Shown here in pieces: positions 1 to 12,437 of a stretch of 64,000 nucleotides of DNA. The notes below the pieces were generated by a model. It was not told the origin of the DNA. It saw only the letters and a program-made list of their open reading frames with translations, and made no database searches. The position numbers were made by a program, and so were the translations under genes. Each line of letters begins with the position of its first letter. The stretch's first letter is position 1. Origin of the DNA: Phocoena phocoena (lineage: Eukaryota > Chordata > Mammalia > Artiodactyla > Phocoenidae); NCBI RefSeq assembly GCF_963924675.1, contig NC_089232.1, positions 47,284,522 through 47,348,521 on the forward strand. Reading direction: 5' to 3'.

Positions 1-949
1 AAGAATAAGATTAGAGAGGATACTTGATTTATAACACATTCTCATTATTGATCATACAATTTATGTTTATTTTTAAATAGTTTTAATAATACAGTAAACA
101 TCTGTGAAGTAACTGTTTAAAACATATGGTATGACCTTGGCAATAACCTAGATTTAGTCACTCTTGCAAACGTGACAAGTGAAAAATTATCTTATTTGCA
201 TTTCCCTGACTACTTGCTTTTCTCATGAGATTTTTTTCTCAACAATTTGTTTCTTCTTTTATCAATTACCTGTTCATATGCTTTACCCATTTTCCTGTTG
301 AGTTGCTGTCTTTATATTATTTTTTTGTAAAAGTCATATATATATGTGTGTATATATATGCATGTATATATCTGAGTAGTAATCCTTATAAGAGGTTTCT
401 CCCTTTCTTATCTTTAAAATTTAATTATAGTGTCTTAAGTCACAGTTAAGTTTTATTGCAGTGTAGTTACTAGTTATGGCAGAATGGTGCTAGGTATTCA
501 CCAAAACTGTATTATCTTCTTCCTACATTTTATAGTCTGTTTTATAATAGGGATGTGACTGAATTCTAGTAGCCAAATTCTAGTTTTATGCACCAAATCC
601 AGACCTCTCATCAAAACTTCCCATATGTGATCATCCGTATTAGTTTCCCTTACAGTTGGCACAAATGAAGATTAACCATAGGGTGGGAGCCTCATGACTT
701 AGAGCAGAGCTACAAGTAAAAGAAGTAGGAAATCCTGAATCAGCTCTTGGAATAGTAAAAATGGATATTTAACTTGAGCAAGAAATGAATGTTATTTTCT
801 TATTCTTCTAACATTTGGGGGTTTGTTTGTTACTTCAAGTAGAATTAGGTATGTCCCACCTACTCCATAATCTTTTCATATGTATTTTGTATTTACTTCT
901 TGAACTGTGATTATCAATACTTTTTAAATAAAGGGGATAAATACATTTA
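1..949. other. AT-rich sequence, no gene recognised
   Basis: No gene, RNA or classifiable repeat is visible. A short mixed TA/TG simple repeat lies at about 336-371. The open frames here are short, hydrophobic and without family features, as expected by chance from T-rich DNA. Confidence 0.6.
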
Positions 950-1137
950 TACAGATTTCTTAATAATACTGTATTCCTCATACTGCTCTTTTGTAGGTAA
1001 CCATCACCCTCTTCCTTCTCTGCTAATCAGGAATTTTTCTGTCCCTAGAATTTTACCCTTTCCAGCATGCCATATAAATAGAATTTTGTAGTATATAGCA
1101 TTTGGGCTCTGGTTCTTTTACCGAGAAAAATGCATTT

Positions 1138-1387
1138 AAAACTCATTCATGAGCATGATATACACTCCTGATACTATGTATAAAATAGATAACTAATGAG
1201 AACCTACGTATAGCTCAGGGAACTCAGTGCTCTGTGGTGACGTAAATGGGAGGGAAATCCAAAGAAAGAGGGGATATATGTATACGTATAGCTGATTCAC
1301 TTTGCTGTGGAGTAGAAACTAACACAATATTGTAAAGCAACTGTACTCCAATAAAAATTAATTTAAAAAACTCATTCATGAGCATGA
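1138..1387 (+). mobile_element. Short L1 3'-end insertion with target-site duplication
   Basis: The insert at about 1159-1366 resembles the last 200 bases of a cetartiodactyl L1 3'UTR. It contains GCTGATTCACTTTGCTGTGG and ends in a CTCCAATAAAAATTAA tail. It is bounded by direct repeats of about 21 bp at 1138-1158 and 1367-1387, both containing CTCATTCATGAGCATGA. The direct repeats and A-rich 3' end indicate a target-primed, severely 5'-truncated L1. It shares its 3' part with the insert at 1513-1787 but is more diverged. Confidence 0.85.
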
Positions 1388-1495
1388 ATGTTTGATCCCT
1401 TTTATTACCAAGTACTATTCTGGTATATGGATATACCACAGTTTATATATTCACCATTTGAAAGATGTCTCACTTGTTTGAAGACTTGCTTATTA

Positions 1496-1804
1496 AGAAT
1501 AAAGCTGCTACATACATATACACTACCAAATGTAAAATAGCTAGCTAGTGGGAAGCAGCTGCATAGCACAGGGAGATCAGCTCCGTGCTTTGTGACCGCC
1601 TAGAAGGGTGGGATAGGAAGGGTGGGAGGGAGGGAGGGAGATGCAAGAGGGAAGAGATATGGGGATATATGTATATGTATAACTGATTCACTTTGTTATA
1701 AAGCAGAAACTAACACACCATTGTAAAGCAATTATACTCCAATAAAGATGTTAAAATACATACATACATACCTGGGGGTGGGGGAGGAGAATAAAGCTGC
1801 TACA
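1496..1804 (+). mobile_element. Second short L1 3'-end insertion with perfect 17-bp TSD
   Basis: The insert at 1513-1787 holds an L1 3' terminus: GCATAGCACAGGGAGATCAG, a GGGA-rich stretch near 1616-1642, TGATTCACTTTGTTATAAAG, then CTCCAATAAAGATGTT and a short TACA-repeat tail. It is flanked by exact 17-bp direct repeats AGAATAAAGCTGCTACA at 1496-1512 and 1788-1804. The target sequence belongs to the older minus-strand L1, so this is a nested insertion. The complement of the same 3' end occurs at 19760-20000. Confidence 0.92.
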
Positions 1805-2220
1805 AATTCTGTGTATGTTTGTACAGATTTTTTTTATGTTTTGTGCAAATGTAGGTTTTCATTTCTTATGAAACTGATGTATCATTGACTTTATAAAAAG
1901 CACCAAAAAATGCCTGCATCATTTTTCATTCCCACCAATAGTGCATGAGAGTTCTAATTACTTGGCATTCTTGAAGTACATGGTATTGTCAGTTATCTTA
2001 ATTTTAGCCATAGAATGTGTGGAGATATATCTTGCTATTGTTTCATTTCGCATTTTTTTAATGACTAATGTTTTTGAGGTGCTTATTTTCATGGGTTTAT
2101 TTGCCATCTGTTTATCTTCTTTGGAGTGATGACTGTTTTGATATTTTGCCCATTTATGTGCTTTGACCTGATGGTGCATGTATTTATTTTATTCAGTCCT
2201 TGGCTATTGTTTCGGCTAGG

Positions 2221-2421
2221 CAAATAATTCAGTTTTGAAAATTATCTTCTCTCAGCTCTTTGAATATATTTCCACATTTTTTCTTGTGTTAAATTTGCTA
2301 GTGAATTTTTTTCTGATGCCAATCTATTTCTTATTTTATGAAGTTTTTTTGGTCTCTGGGATATTTTAGAATTCTCCTTTTATTGCTGATGTTCTCAAAT
2401 GTCACTGCTTCATTTTGAGTC

Positions 2422-2466
<45 letters not shown>

Positions 2467-2880
2467 CCTTCATGGCACTTTGTGGGCCCTTCAGTATGGG
2501 ATTTTAAAATAATTTTTTCTGTATCATTGTCATTTTCTTGCTTCTTACCTACTGGAATTCTTTTATGTGAATATGGAACTTCTGGATCTGGTCTTTGCAT
2601 ACCTTGATTTGTATCTTGTATTTATCGTGCTTCTATATAATTTTGACATTCTGAGATCATTTTAACTTTATCTTAGTGTATTATTTTATCCCATTCTGAT
2701 ATTCTCTTAGATAGATGTTTTTCTGTCTTCTTGACTATATTTTTTCAAGTACCTTCATCACCTGCTTGAGTTCTTTCATATTTTAGAAAATTGAACTGGA
2801 TTTTTATATCTGATAGAGGAATTGACTGAGAATAATATTATTACTTTCTACCATTTTCCCTTACAAATTTGTGGACTTTT
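2221..2880 (-). mobile_element. Possible continuation of ancient L1 sequence
   Basis: T-rich sequence in the same orientation as the preceding L1. Phrases such as CTCAGCTCTTTGAATATATT resemble the complement of ancient L1 non-ORF2 regions also present at 33.1 and 54.2 kb. Similarity is patchy, so it may be a separate old L1 or another decayed repeat. It contains the (GT)20 microsatellite. Confidence 0.4.
2426..2465. repeat. (GT)20 microsatellite
   Basis: Twenty uninterrupted GT units. The open frames across it on both strands are runs of Val-Cys or Thr-His and are not genes. Length and purity suggest a polymorphic locus. Confidence 0.97.
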
Positions 2881-3490
2881 ATCCATGGAATTCAAAATTC
2901 TAGTTATACTGAGTTTGAGCAAGAATGTGTTCACCTCAAAGTGACCTCAAATATTCATATGTAGTCTCATATATTCTGAGAATAAATTTCAAAAGACAGA
3001 AACATTCCCATAAATTCTAAGGCTTTGTGTGTTCATCATAGTTAATAAGTTCTGTCTCTATCCTTAAAACACTGTGTAGGCCTACTCTTAATGACACCAC
3101 ATTTTTATACAGAGGGAGAGCTTTATCTGCATCTTCATAAGTTATCTGAAGAAATGAAGCTGGGAGAGGGAAATTACAATCCTAAAAGGATGAGGGAGTT
3201 GAACAAGGTGGTTTTTTGGTGAGCAAAGTATGTATAAATAGGGAAGATGCCAGGAAAGTCTGTCTGGTGGTAGAGAGAGAGTCTCGGGTTATTAAGATAA
3301 ATGTGAAAATGAGACTAAATTAGAAAACTGGAAAAATGTACAGAATTAAATCTGAAATCCCAGGGCAGGCTGCCCTGGAATAAGCAGAAGTTTGATACAA
3401 AATATAATTTCAACAAAACTGCTTAGCAGAAAGGAAGCTTTAAATGTGGTAGATGCTCTTTAAGGGGTAAGTGATGAGATACATGAGAGG
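2881..3490. other. No gene or recognisable repeat
   Basis: Mixed-composition sequence without long open frames or TSD-flanked insertions. I see nothing I can classify. Confidence 0.5.
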
Positions 3491-3700
3491 TGGATATCTT
3501 AGTGGTTCAGAGTTTGGGCACTGCTGCCAGGAACTATGCTGCCAGTGTGTGAATCCCAGCTCCATGAATTACTGGCTTCTCTGAGCCTGAAGTTCTTTGT
3601 ATATAAATAGTGCTAACATTCCACTTCCTTTTGGGATTTTTATGAAGATTAAATTTGGTAATGCATGTGAAACACTTAGAGACATGTCTTACTAACTTTT
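3491..3700 (+). mobile_element. MIR SINE
   Basis: Order of blocks matches the mammalian-wide interspersed repeat: CTTAGTGGTTCAGAGTTTGG (tRNA-like head), GTGAATCCCAGCTCC (B-box area), GAATTACTGGCTTCTCTGAG, then GATTAAATTTGGTAATGCAT and ACACTTAGAGACATG near the 3' end. Heavily diverged, ancient and inactive. Confidence 0.7.
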
Positions 3701-3769
3701 AAATACCAGACATTATAATAGAGTAAACATTTAGAAAATCATATTGACATTTATCCATATTTAGGTGAC

Positions 3770-4015
3770 AGAACAATCTGTGATAATAACTTTTACTAAT
3801 CTCATTCTATGTTCTAGGTGTGTACCTAATCTAATTTGATGCTCAAACAACCCTGTAAACTCTGTACTATTATTATTTATTTATTTGGGTAAGGAATCTG
3901 AGCTTTTGTGTAGATGAGTATTTTTCCCAAATTCATGAAGATAGTAAGTCCAAGAATTGGAGGTTTGGCTGCATCCACACCTTCAGCACTTGCCACTGTG
4001 CTAGAGTTCTTTAAT
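3770..4015 (-). mobile_element. MIR SINE, reverse orientation
   Basis: Reads as MIR in complement: a CTGTACTATTATTATTTATT block, AAGGAATCTGAGC (from GAGGAAACTGAGGC), an AAATTCATGAAGATAGTAAG block, and a final CACTTGCCACTGTGCTAG. Old and diverged; it lies 70 bases from the forward MIR upstream. Confidence 0.6.
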
Positions 4016-5227
4016 CATGAAATCATTAGTTATTTGTATAGGATCTCAAAATATATAGATGGTTATTGATTTGAGATAAACTGAGGGCTGTGTCATGTAA
4101 CCTTTAATTTATAAAATAGCGTATGTCCATAATTGACAGTTAAGTTGTAACACTGCTACTCAGAGCTACTGAAAAAGAAAGATTTTTGATCTTGGAGGGA
4201 CATAGTGGGGTTGAGTGAGGGGAAAAAAGGAGATTCCATCCTGCAAGAAGAGCTCAACATCACATCTAAAACGTTCCCAGAAAAATTTCGAATTCCCAAC
4301 CCTTTTCTATCTAGAGTTTACTGTTGTAAATAAGGTACAAGAAGGAAGATAACATTTGACACTTCCTAGAACTTAGGGGTTTGAAATGTGCCCATGAGCA
4401 GGATATGTAAACAGTTCCTGAAAATTAACCCTACATTCTCACCAAGTAAAGAATGAAAGATCTCTCCCTGCATTCTTGACGTGATCTTTAAATGAGAGAA
4501 TTTCATCCCTCATATATTATATGCATCAAGGCAGACTTTTACAAGACAAAGGTTATGATCAATTTGCCATATGAGAGGTAACAAGAACAAAAAGACAACA
4601 ATAGTAACAAGGACATGTATTAAGAATTTAGCCCAATGGAAATTTATCATGTGTGCTTCTCTGTACTATTTGTATTTTGATATCTGTTATGAAGGCAAAT
4701 AGTATCTAATTGTAATAAACACACATACAAGTACTCATATGCTCTGTTGCCTGCATGGAGTTTACTCCCCTTCATTTGTCACGTATCCTTCTATGATGAT
4801 GCCTAAAATTCCACCATTATGCTATCTTTTAGAATTTTTCTCTTTTTATCTCTTCCATGTGGATTTAATATAGGTATGTACATATATTATGTGTGTATGT
4901 ATATATGACATGTTTATTATAAGTTAAATAATGCAAAAGAACAAAAGGTGTATAATGAAATAATTTCCTACGACTGCCTCACTTTTTCAATTCCGTTGTC
5001 TTGAATGCTCCAAACTTAGTATGGTGGGCATCCTTCTTTTTCCATGCTAAGGCATATTTATTATACACACACCTTATATTTATATACATACGCATACATG
5101 TACAGCATTTGAAAGTGGAATGATGAGGTAACAATGATACATGTTTCCATATAGCTAACACATTTGCTTTAATAACTGTAATATTCACCATACAGATGTA
5201 TAATAATTTATTCAGCCACTCCCATTT
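4016..5227. other. No gene; AT-rich with small TA/TG runs
   Basis: No gene or clear repeat family recognised. A short mixed TATG/TATA run lies at 4870-4915. The 165-residue minus-strand open frame beginning inside the adjacent SINE extends into this stretch only by chance. Confidence 0.5.
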
Positions 5228-5460
5228 TGATGTGCCCTTTTTTTTTTTTTTTTTTTTTGCTGTACGCGGGCCCCTCACTGTTGTGGCCTCTCCCGTTGTG
5301 GAGCACAGGCTCCAGACGCGCAGGCTCAGCGGCCATGGCTCAGGGGCCCAGCTGCTCCGCGGCATGTGGGATCTTCCCGGACCGGGGCACGAACCCGTGT
5401 CCCCTGCATCGGCAGGCGGACTCTCAACCACTACGCCACCAGGGTAGCCCTGATGTGCCC
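5228..5460 (-). mobile_element. CHR-type tRNA-derived SINE with TSD
   Basis: Minus-strand copy. Its A-tail reads as a T-run at 5238-5259, and the body ends at 5450 with the complement of the GGGCTACCCTGGTGGCG head. TSDs TGATGTGCCC lie at 5228-5237 and 5451-5460. The Pol III B-box complement (GGGGCACGAACCCG) is present. The body is CpG-rich, unlike its surroundings. It belongs to the shorter CHR class seen at 26.3, 41.5, 52.2, 56.5 and 61.9 kb. All open frames here are SINE read-through. Confidence 0.95.
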
Positions 5461-7670
5461 ATTTTGATACACTCATTTCTATTTTATTGCTGCATTAAAA
5501 ATATAGGTACATGTATTAGTAAGTACTCACGTTTGCATAAGTACTCTGCAATCATCCTTTTTAAAAATACACATTGATTTTGATTGATTATGGTGAGAAG
5601 TAGTCACAAAGTCTACATCCATAAATTATCATAAAATAATTCTCAGGCAGGTTTGTGCATTTGTGTATATATCTCTGTATAAATATACTTGTGTGTGTGA
5701 CTACATATATATGACTATATATGTTTATATATAACCATATATATATACATATTCAGAATTTAAATGGAGTTTTATATTTGTTAAAATGACACATTAGATA
5801 TTGACTCTCAGTATGATAAATTTGTATAGAGTTACATTATATATAACAAATTACACATATTTATTGTATAAATTTGCAATTTATTACATTCATATTTGTT
5901 TTGATAGACACCCCATTCTCTGAAATAGTAGCCTAAAAGGTATCAGTTATATTAATCCTACATAATATGAAGACCAGAAGTAGGCAATCCAGGATGATGC
6001 AGCAATTAAAAGATCCAGTGCAGGAACCTAAGCTCCTCTAACTTCTTGCTCTGCTTATTTTAATGTGCAGCTTCTGTCTCCATGGTCCTAATATGGCTCC
6101 TGTACTGTGAAATATTGTTCCTGTTTTCTAGGCAGGAAGAAGTGGAAACTGAAAGGAGTGAAATAGGGTTGCTAATAAATTTATTCTTTTTAAAAATGCT
6201 TTCCCAGAAGAATGAAACCATAACTTCACTTTATACCCCATTAGAACAAATTGTCATATGGCTCCTATCTGTAAATGATTCTGGGGAGGCATTTTGTCTG
6301 GACACATTGCCGTTAGGAATTGAAAAGGAGAGAATGGATATGAGGAAAGCCTGCAGGCCATGTTTGCCACAAGGGTGTGTGTGTATTATTTGTGTATATT
6401 TGTTGTAACTATGAACCATGAGAGCCAAATTCTGATGTGATAGAATTTTATAATCATGACAGCACCTTTCCCAGCACAGGTGCTAGATGAAGACATACTA
6501 ATTTATTGAGGAATTTATTATGTCTGATAGGGCTTTACTTTTTCTTGGAAAAATTATATATTGACTTTTATATTATTACACAATATTTGTAAATAGCCAA
6601 AATGCTGAATTGTTCTTTTATCTACTTCCCCCATTATTAAAAATGCATACAGAAGTGCATGAAATGTATCCATTCCCATGACATTGGCTGTAATGGAAAA
6701 TTGTCCAAGCCTAGCCTAGACCTAAGGTTTTAATCTTGTGATCCTCTTCATATGTCATACTGTAGTGCATAGACTATACCCAGCACATTTGATTTAAAAC
6801 TATTTCCAGAAAAATAAATTGTTAAGCTTACTAACCAGCTGTCTTTAGCAGATACATTTTTCTCTTCACAAAATGTCACTATTCCTTCTTAGCACAGCAA
6901 AAGATAATGTTTGTAATTCATGGCATTAATAAAGTATTGCTAAGGTTGTTCTTTGCTGAGTGTCTATACATGCTCAGAAATAAATGTGAACATTGGGGAA
7001 ATTATCTGGATAATTCAAAAAAATAAAATAGCTTTCCTTAATGGTCAAGGGTAATGAGTTATTTTGGCCTCAGTTAACTGAGAATGATAAATCATAGAAT
7101 ATGAGAACACATCATTTGAGAACACTATTATGTACGCCTGTATATTTATATAGCTATATTTCTATATACGTTTTCAAAAACTATATGGCCGTAGTCTGAA
7201 GAATAGGTTTAAGAGCTTAATTTTATAAATCGTTTATACAGTTCTAAAATTGGCTAATTTCTCTAATTGACTTTTAAACATTTTTTCTGTTATGGACATT
7301 TTCAAATTTTAAAAATAAAGATGGTTTTATAATGTACCTATTGCCCATATTGAACAGTTGACAAGACATAGTCAATCCTGAGTCATCTGTATGCCATTCC
7401 CTCCCCCTTCCTATATATATTATAAACATTTTGTGTGTAAATATTTCAGTCTGTTTTGAAAAACATATGCATATTACCATTATATTTAAAAATCAAAAAG
7501 TAATCCCATAATATCCAGAAATATCTAGATATTGTTCAAATTTCTAATTGTCATTTATGTTTTATTTTTAAACAGATATTTTTGTTTTGTTTGAATCAGG
7601 ATCAAAACAAGGTCCATATATGGATATTGGTAGATAGATCCCACAAGTCTCTTTTAATATATAGCCCTTG
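5461..7670. other. AT-rich sequence, nothing recognised
   Basis: Contains short TATA/TGTG runs near 5690-5750 and no classifiable element. A 108-residue frame at 6082-6408 has no domain, start context or splice context that supports a gene. Confidence 0.5.
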
Positions 7671-7695
7671 CCTCTCCCTCTCGCTCGCTCTCTCT

Positions 7696-7746
<51 letters not shown>

Positions 7747-7769
7747 TCTCCCCCCCCCCCTCCTCCTTC
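7671..7769 (+). repeat. (CT)n/poly-C polypyrimidine tract
   Basis: A (CT)n simple repeat followed by a run of ten or more C. From 7700 to 7769 the plus strand is 70 uninterrupted pyrimidines. The Ser-Leu repeat frame across it is an artefact of the repeat. Confidence 0.95.
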
Positions 7770-8299
7770 ATGTTGATGATACTGGGTAGTTTATTTTGAG
7801 TGTCCCCTACAGTCCGGAATATACTGATTGTACCCTCTTCTTGTTGTTTGTCATGCTCCTCTATCCCCTGTCCCTCTATATTTCTTATAATTTAATTGCT
7901 GGAATTAGAAGTTTAATTACATTTAGGTTCTAGCTTTTGCAAGCTTATTTATGGATGGTGTTGTGTTCTAATTCATTTTGAATGTCGATATGTAGTGTGA
8001 GCTGTGATAAATGGCTTTCAGAGTTGAACTTTTATATTTATTTTAAAATACAGTCTCTTTTCTATAATATTAACATTAAATCAAGGAAGTATTTTTCTTA
8101 TTAAACTTTCTGTGGCTTTGCTTCTTCAAAATGGCAGAAGCAAAGAAAAATACCACTGGTGTTAGTCTGTATGCCATTACAGGAATTTTTTGGTCATCAT
8201 AGTAATTTTTAAATATTTAAAAATATAAAATTATAATTAAATATTTAATTAATTAAATTAAGTTAAATAGTTTCAAATTTACAAAAATAATTTAAAAAA
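7770..8299. other. AT-rich, nothing recognised
   Basis: Ends in a very AT-rich segment (about 8205-8275) built from AATTAA and TTAAAT words. No gene or repeat family seen. Confidence 0.5.
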
Positions 8300-8506
8300 T
8301 AGAAATAGCTAAACATTTTGGCATATGTTATTTAATCTTCACAACTAATGTATGAGATTTGTGTTATTTTTATTTTACAGAGGATGAGACTGAGGGACGC
8401 AGTGGTTAAATATCTTGCCTAAGAACACACAGCAATGGGACAGGGATTTTCCATCAGGCAATCTGACTCCTCAGTGTCTGTTTTTAACTACCAAGCTATA
8501 CTGTCT
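8300..8506 (-). mobile_element. MIR SINE, reverse orientation
   Basis: Complement-MIR order: GTTATTTAATCTTCACAACT, TTATTTTACAGAGGATGAGA, AAGAACACACAGCAATGGGA, CAATCTGACTCC, ending with AACTACCAAGCTATACTGTC. This is one of the better preserved MIRs in the window. Confidence 0.8.
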
Positions 8507-9124
8507 TGAAGACAATGATAATGCTAAACGATAGTAATATTCTCCATAAACATAGTTTTAATACTTCTGGAGACGCTAAGCCACAGTGAAACATACAGAA
8601 CATGAGTGAAACTGATTTGATGCAATTAATAATGGTGCTAAAATGTCTGTGCTGTTTTGTGGGGGGGAGAAAGTGGGGGTGTATGATATAGAAATTATAG
8701 AACAATTCTAGTAAAGTGAGGAAAGTACTTATCTTGATATAAAATACAATGCTAAAAATGTATTCTTAAAGTTGGAAGGAACACTAGGAATCTTTAACCT
8801 ACTCGAAATCAAGTGGCATCTACTTATACACTTTGAGGAATAGTTCACTACTATGTGAATCATTCCACTACTGGGCAGCTCTAACTTAGAAGGTTTTTTA
8901 AATTTGGAGTTGAATTCAGTCTTCATATAATTATTACCTATTTTGACAATGAATTGTCACAGTAGAAATGGACAGTACTTCTACCCTTAGTCATTAAATC
9001 AGACTTCTAAACATCAGCTTTTCAAGAATCTTAAGGCATTTTGTACACAAAGCTTCTTGTATACAGTAACATTTCATTCTTTCAACTTAGTCACATGACA
9101 GGATTTATTTTTTAAATATTGCTT
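8507..9124. other. No gene or repeat recognised
   Basis: Mixed sequence with only short chance open frames. Nothing classifiable. Confidence 0.5.
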
Positions 9125-9400
9125 AAAATGTTCCTTCCTGACACTCCTACCTAAATCAGTCTTTTCTGAAATTTATTTTTAGAGCCCATATTGCAATTTC
9201 TAATTATATTGTTATTTGATATACTATTTAATATCTATCTTATTAAGCTGTATGTTCCATGATGACAGCAGGCACTATATCTCTTTGCTTTACCACTGAA
9301 TTCCAAGGGGCTAAAATAAAATCTTATAAAAATAAAGAATTCAGTGCATAAAGGTAGATGAGTAAATACATTAATAAATGACTTATTTTACTGATTCCTC
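9125..9400 (+). mobile_element. Probable L2 LINE 3' fragment
   Basis: Blocks resembling the end of L2: CTTCCTGACACTCCTACC, then GCTGTATGTTCCATGATGAC AGCAGGC, and a terminal region with GAGTAAATACATTAATAAATGA. Highly diverged. A MIR 3' end is a less likely alternative. Confidence 0.55.
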
Positions 9401-11275
9401 TCCATCCAAGCTGATAGGTCAGATTATTTCTTGTTTACTTTTCAATAACTCATATTTCAACAGTAATCATTAATATAAAGTGAGCAGTGTATTTCCGGTA
9501 TAACTTAACCAATGTAAGATTCAGTGAACTATTCATTCCCTTGAAAGTTATTAGTTGTATTAGTGTCAGTTACCTGGGCACATAGTGGATTTTCAACACT
9601 TTTTGGTTCTTTCTTCTAACAGCTATAAAAAATTTCATCTTGTTATTTTGTTTGATAATTTCAATTGTCTGAGTCTTTTGAGAACATTGATTCTGTCACT
9701 CAATATATTGTCACTCAGATATTTTTACCTTTTGACAATTGAGTAGGCAGTTATCCATTTTAATTTAATTTCATGATTAAAACATATTTAATAATGTGTC
9801 ATGACAGATTAAAATAGAAAGATTGAGCTTGCCACTTGGAAATTTCATTGCAGACTGAAGGCAACATTATCATCACTCAACTACCTAAAAAAATCCACAA
9901 AAGAATATCACCACCCACCCCATCATTCTCTTACTCTTTTTTCTTTAAGGGTAACATGACTTTGTTAAGTGTCTTGTTGAGATCACAGTCAACCTTTTAC
10001 AGTCTTTCTTTGTTCTAACAGTATTATAAAGATTTTTCAAAATGGCAGTGTGCTGAAATAGGCACTGTATATTCTTATTTAATCCATGTGCAAAATAGCA
10101 CATGACAGTGTTATATGAATTTAAATTATTAGTATTTTGTTATTTGTAACAACCAAACAGATGATAGCAGTGTTAATCTACTCAGATTCATGATGATGAT
10201 AATAATAACATTGATAGTAGTATTAGTAATATGTTGAAGAGAATATTTTCTGTGATCAGAGAGAAACAGTCTGGAATTATAAGAGCATAATGAGTGTGTA
10301 TATATTTGTGAAAGGAAAAGAGTAAATGTGAGGCTCATTAACATCAGTTTGGTCATGAGAGTTCACTGAAGACTATATAATGACAGCTGACTTTTCTATA
10401 GTATTCATTGATTGTTAAAGAGACTCTCATACAGCAGCTTTTGAGCCTAATTTAATATTAACTAAAATCCCAATCTCTACCTGGTTTTCCCATAAGGCAG
10501 AAACTAAAACAGGCAGTTTCTGAGTTACCACGTTATTAAGGAGTATAAGCCCAGGGGCCAGAAATGAAGGACTAGGGAAATGAATTGGGGAAGAAGAAAA
10601 ACAGATACTCAGAGACATTTGTAGGTTGCCTTCCATCAAGGACAAGTTATTGCTCAGTCTCATAGAACTGGCCCCTATTAATAAGCCTAATGAATTTCAT
10701 TAGGAGCAGTGGTAGTGGTGGGGGGTAGTTGAAGGAGAAAGGAAATAATTTATAAACCCACTCCCAACTCTCAATTTTACTCCATGGTCATGCACTTCAC
10801 ATGGGCAAGTATTGTCCCTCTGTGTTTCAGAGGAAGCACATGGGCAGAGAGCAAGAGACTCTGCCTGGGCATGATTCTGGATGCTGGTAAGTGAAATTTG
10901 CTTGAAAGTGCTTACAATGGAAAACTGGCTGCTGAAGCAGCAGCTAGAACAAGAGATAGACAAGGCTAAGAGGGTCTGAAATACCTGATACAGGTACCAA
11001 ATAAAATTTCAAGGTCTTTCTCTTTCTACGAATAATTCACTTTAATAAAATTTTTTCTCAGGCTTAGAATGTCTAAGACATTGTGGAAGTACAAGGGGTA
11101 TAGATGTAAAAGTAACTAAATCTCTACTTAGAATGATCCACAGTGTAGTAAGGGAAAGAGTGAAACAACTAATGGCAGACAGTATGTCTGAGTACAATAC
11201 CAAGAAGGTTAGAGATGGACAAAGTTAATTTCGGATTTGGGGAGGGAAATTTTGGATAAGTTTAACAGAAATAAA
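9401..11275. other. No gene; unclassified sequence
   Basis: No element or gene I can name. Short open frames of 60-87 residues at 9836, 10129, 10427 and 10700 show no domain or splice-supported structure. A small GAT/AAT trinucleotide patch lies near 10188-10215. Confidence 0.5.
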
Positions 11276-11618
11276 GGTGTTGATCTGGGGCTTCCCTGGT
11301 GGCACAGTGGTTCAGAGTCTGCCTGCCAATCCAGGGGACCCGGGTTTGAGCCCTGGTCTGGGAAGATCCCACATGCCGCGGAGCAACTAAGCCCATGCGC
11401 CACAACTACTGAGCCCACGTGCTGCAACTACTGAAGCCCGCACGCCTAGGTCCCGTGCTCTGCAGCAAGAGAAGCCCCAGCAATGAGAAGCCCGTGCACC
11501 TCAACGAACAGTAGCCCTTGCTCTCCAGAACTAGAGAAAGCCCGTGTGCAGCAACGAAGACCCAACACAGCCAAAATAAATAAATAAATTTATTTTTTAA
11601 AAAAAAGGCATTGATCTG
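11276..11618 (+). mobile_element. Long-form CHR SINE with imperfect TSD
   Basis: Starts GGGCTTCCCTGGTGGCACAG at about 11288 and ends in an AAATAAATAAAT tail at 11606. It has a B-box-like GGGTTTGAGCCCTGG. Unlike the other copies it keeps a long middle of repeated CAACTACTGA units (about 320 bases in all), so it represents an older or longer CHR form. TSDs are GGTGTTGATCTG (11276-11287) and GGCATTGATCTG (11607-11618), two mismatches. Confidence 0.93.
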
Positions 11619-12437
11619 CTTGACGTATGACACACAGAGGTGCAGTTCTGACTGCTGTTCACAGTCTGAATAGAGGCACTGCAGTTTCAGACTATGAAAG
11701 AAAGTTTCAGGGGTGGATGTGTATAGTTGGGTGTGGCTGGAGGAGTGAGAAGCAGAAGACAGACCTGGAGTACAGGATTACTGAAATCTCATACTGAGCC
11801 TCAGGACACAGTAGAGTGCCAGGAATAAAGAGTATTTAGTAGATATTTGTCAAATGAGTAATCTTTGTTGGTATGTCAGCAGCTGTTACATATACACACA
11901 GAAATGAGTTTGAGGTTGTACTTAGGAAACTCTGAGTTAAAAAATGAAGCAGGATTCCTTGTTGTTGGACTTTTCAGGGATTTTGATGAGAAGTATGACT
12001 GATACTTAATAAGTAGCATTTAAGATTATTTTAATATGAAACTGATTTTTGTACCAAATATCTTGTGGGATTCTTGTTCTATGTGGTATATATATTGATA
12101 TTTTAGATGATGGTGTACTTGAATAGAGTACATGTATGAAGAGGAAAAGAGAGTGGAGTGAGTGAAAACTTAAGTGAGTATATATTAATATTTCAAATAA
12201 TATTCAACAATATCTTATTTAAGGAAAAGTTTGGAACAAAATTGTGAAATCCCTCAGTGACAACTCCTCTTGCTTTCTGCTGTTTGTATATTTTTCTATT
12301 CATTACCTCAATGGGAAAATGCATTCCATCTTGCCTCAGGTAGAAGCTCTGGTCCCCTATATTCAGTCCAGCCCTCAACACTAGTTACTTGACTGATGCT
12401 GGACCAGTCTTTTCTTATTTGACAAAGAAGTAGGCAT
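11619..12437. other. Mostly unclassified; possible L2/MIR trace
   Basis: About 11815-11865 (AGAGTGCCAGGAATAAAGAG followed by ATATTTGTCAAATGAG) resembles the 3' end of an L2 or MIR. Otherwise I recognise nothing. Confidence 0.4.

Larger units (their letters stand above)
950..2220 (-). mobile_element. Ancient L1 LINE fragment (ORF2 end and 3' region), split by two insertions
   Basis: The plus strand is T-rich and reads as the complement of the L1 ORF2 C-terminal and 3' region. Landmarks are the ATTCCCACCAATAGTGCATG block near 1930 (matching CCCACCAACAGTGCAAGAGG in the younger L1 at 17.8 kb) and a GTATATGGATATACCACAG block near 1420. The frame is broken throughout and divergence is high, so this copy is old and inactive. 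Two later L1 3'-end insertions (1159-1366 and 1513-1787) interrupt it. Assignment to L1 is secure, the exact subfamily is not. Confidence 0.75.

Noticed and set aside
4979..5476. 165-residue minus-strand open frame, the longest in the window
   Set aside because: Its N-terminal half is the CHR SINE read in sense, followed by a lysine run from the A-tail and then unrelated flank. Near-identical peptides appear at every CHR copy.
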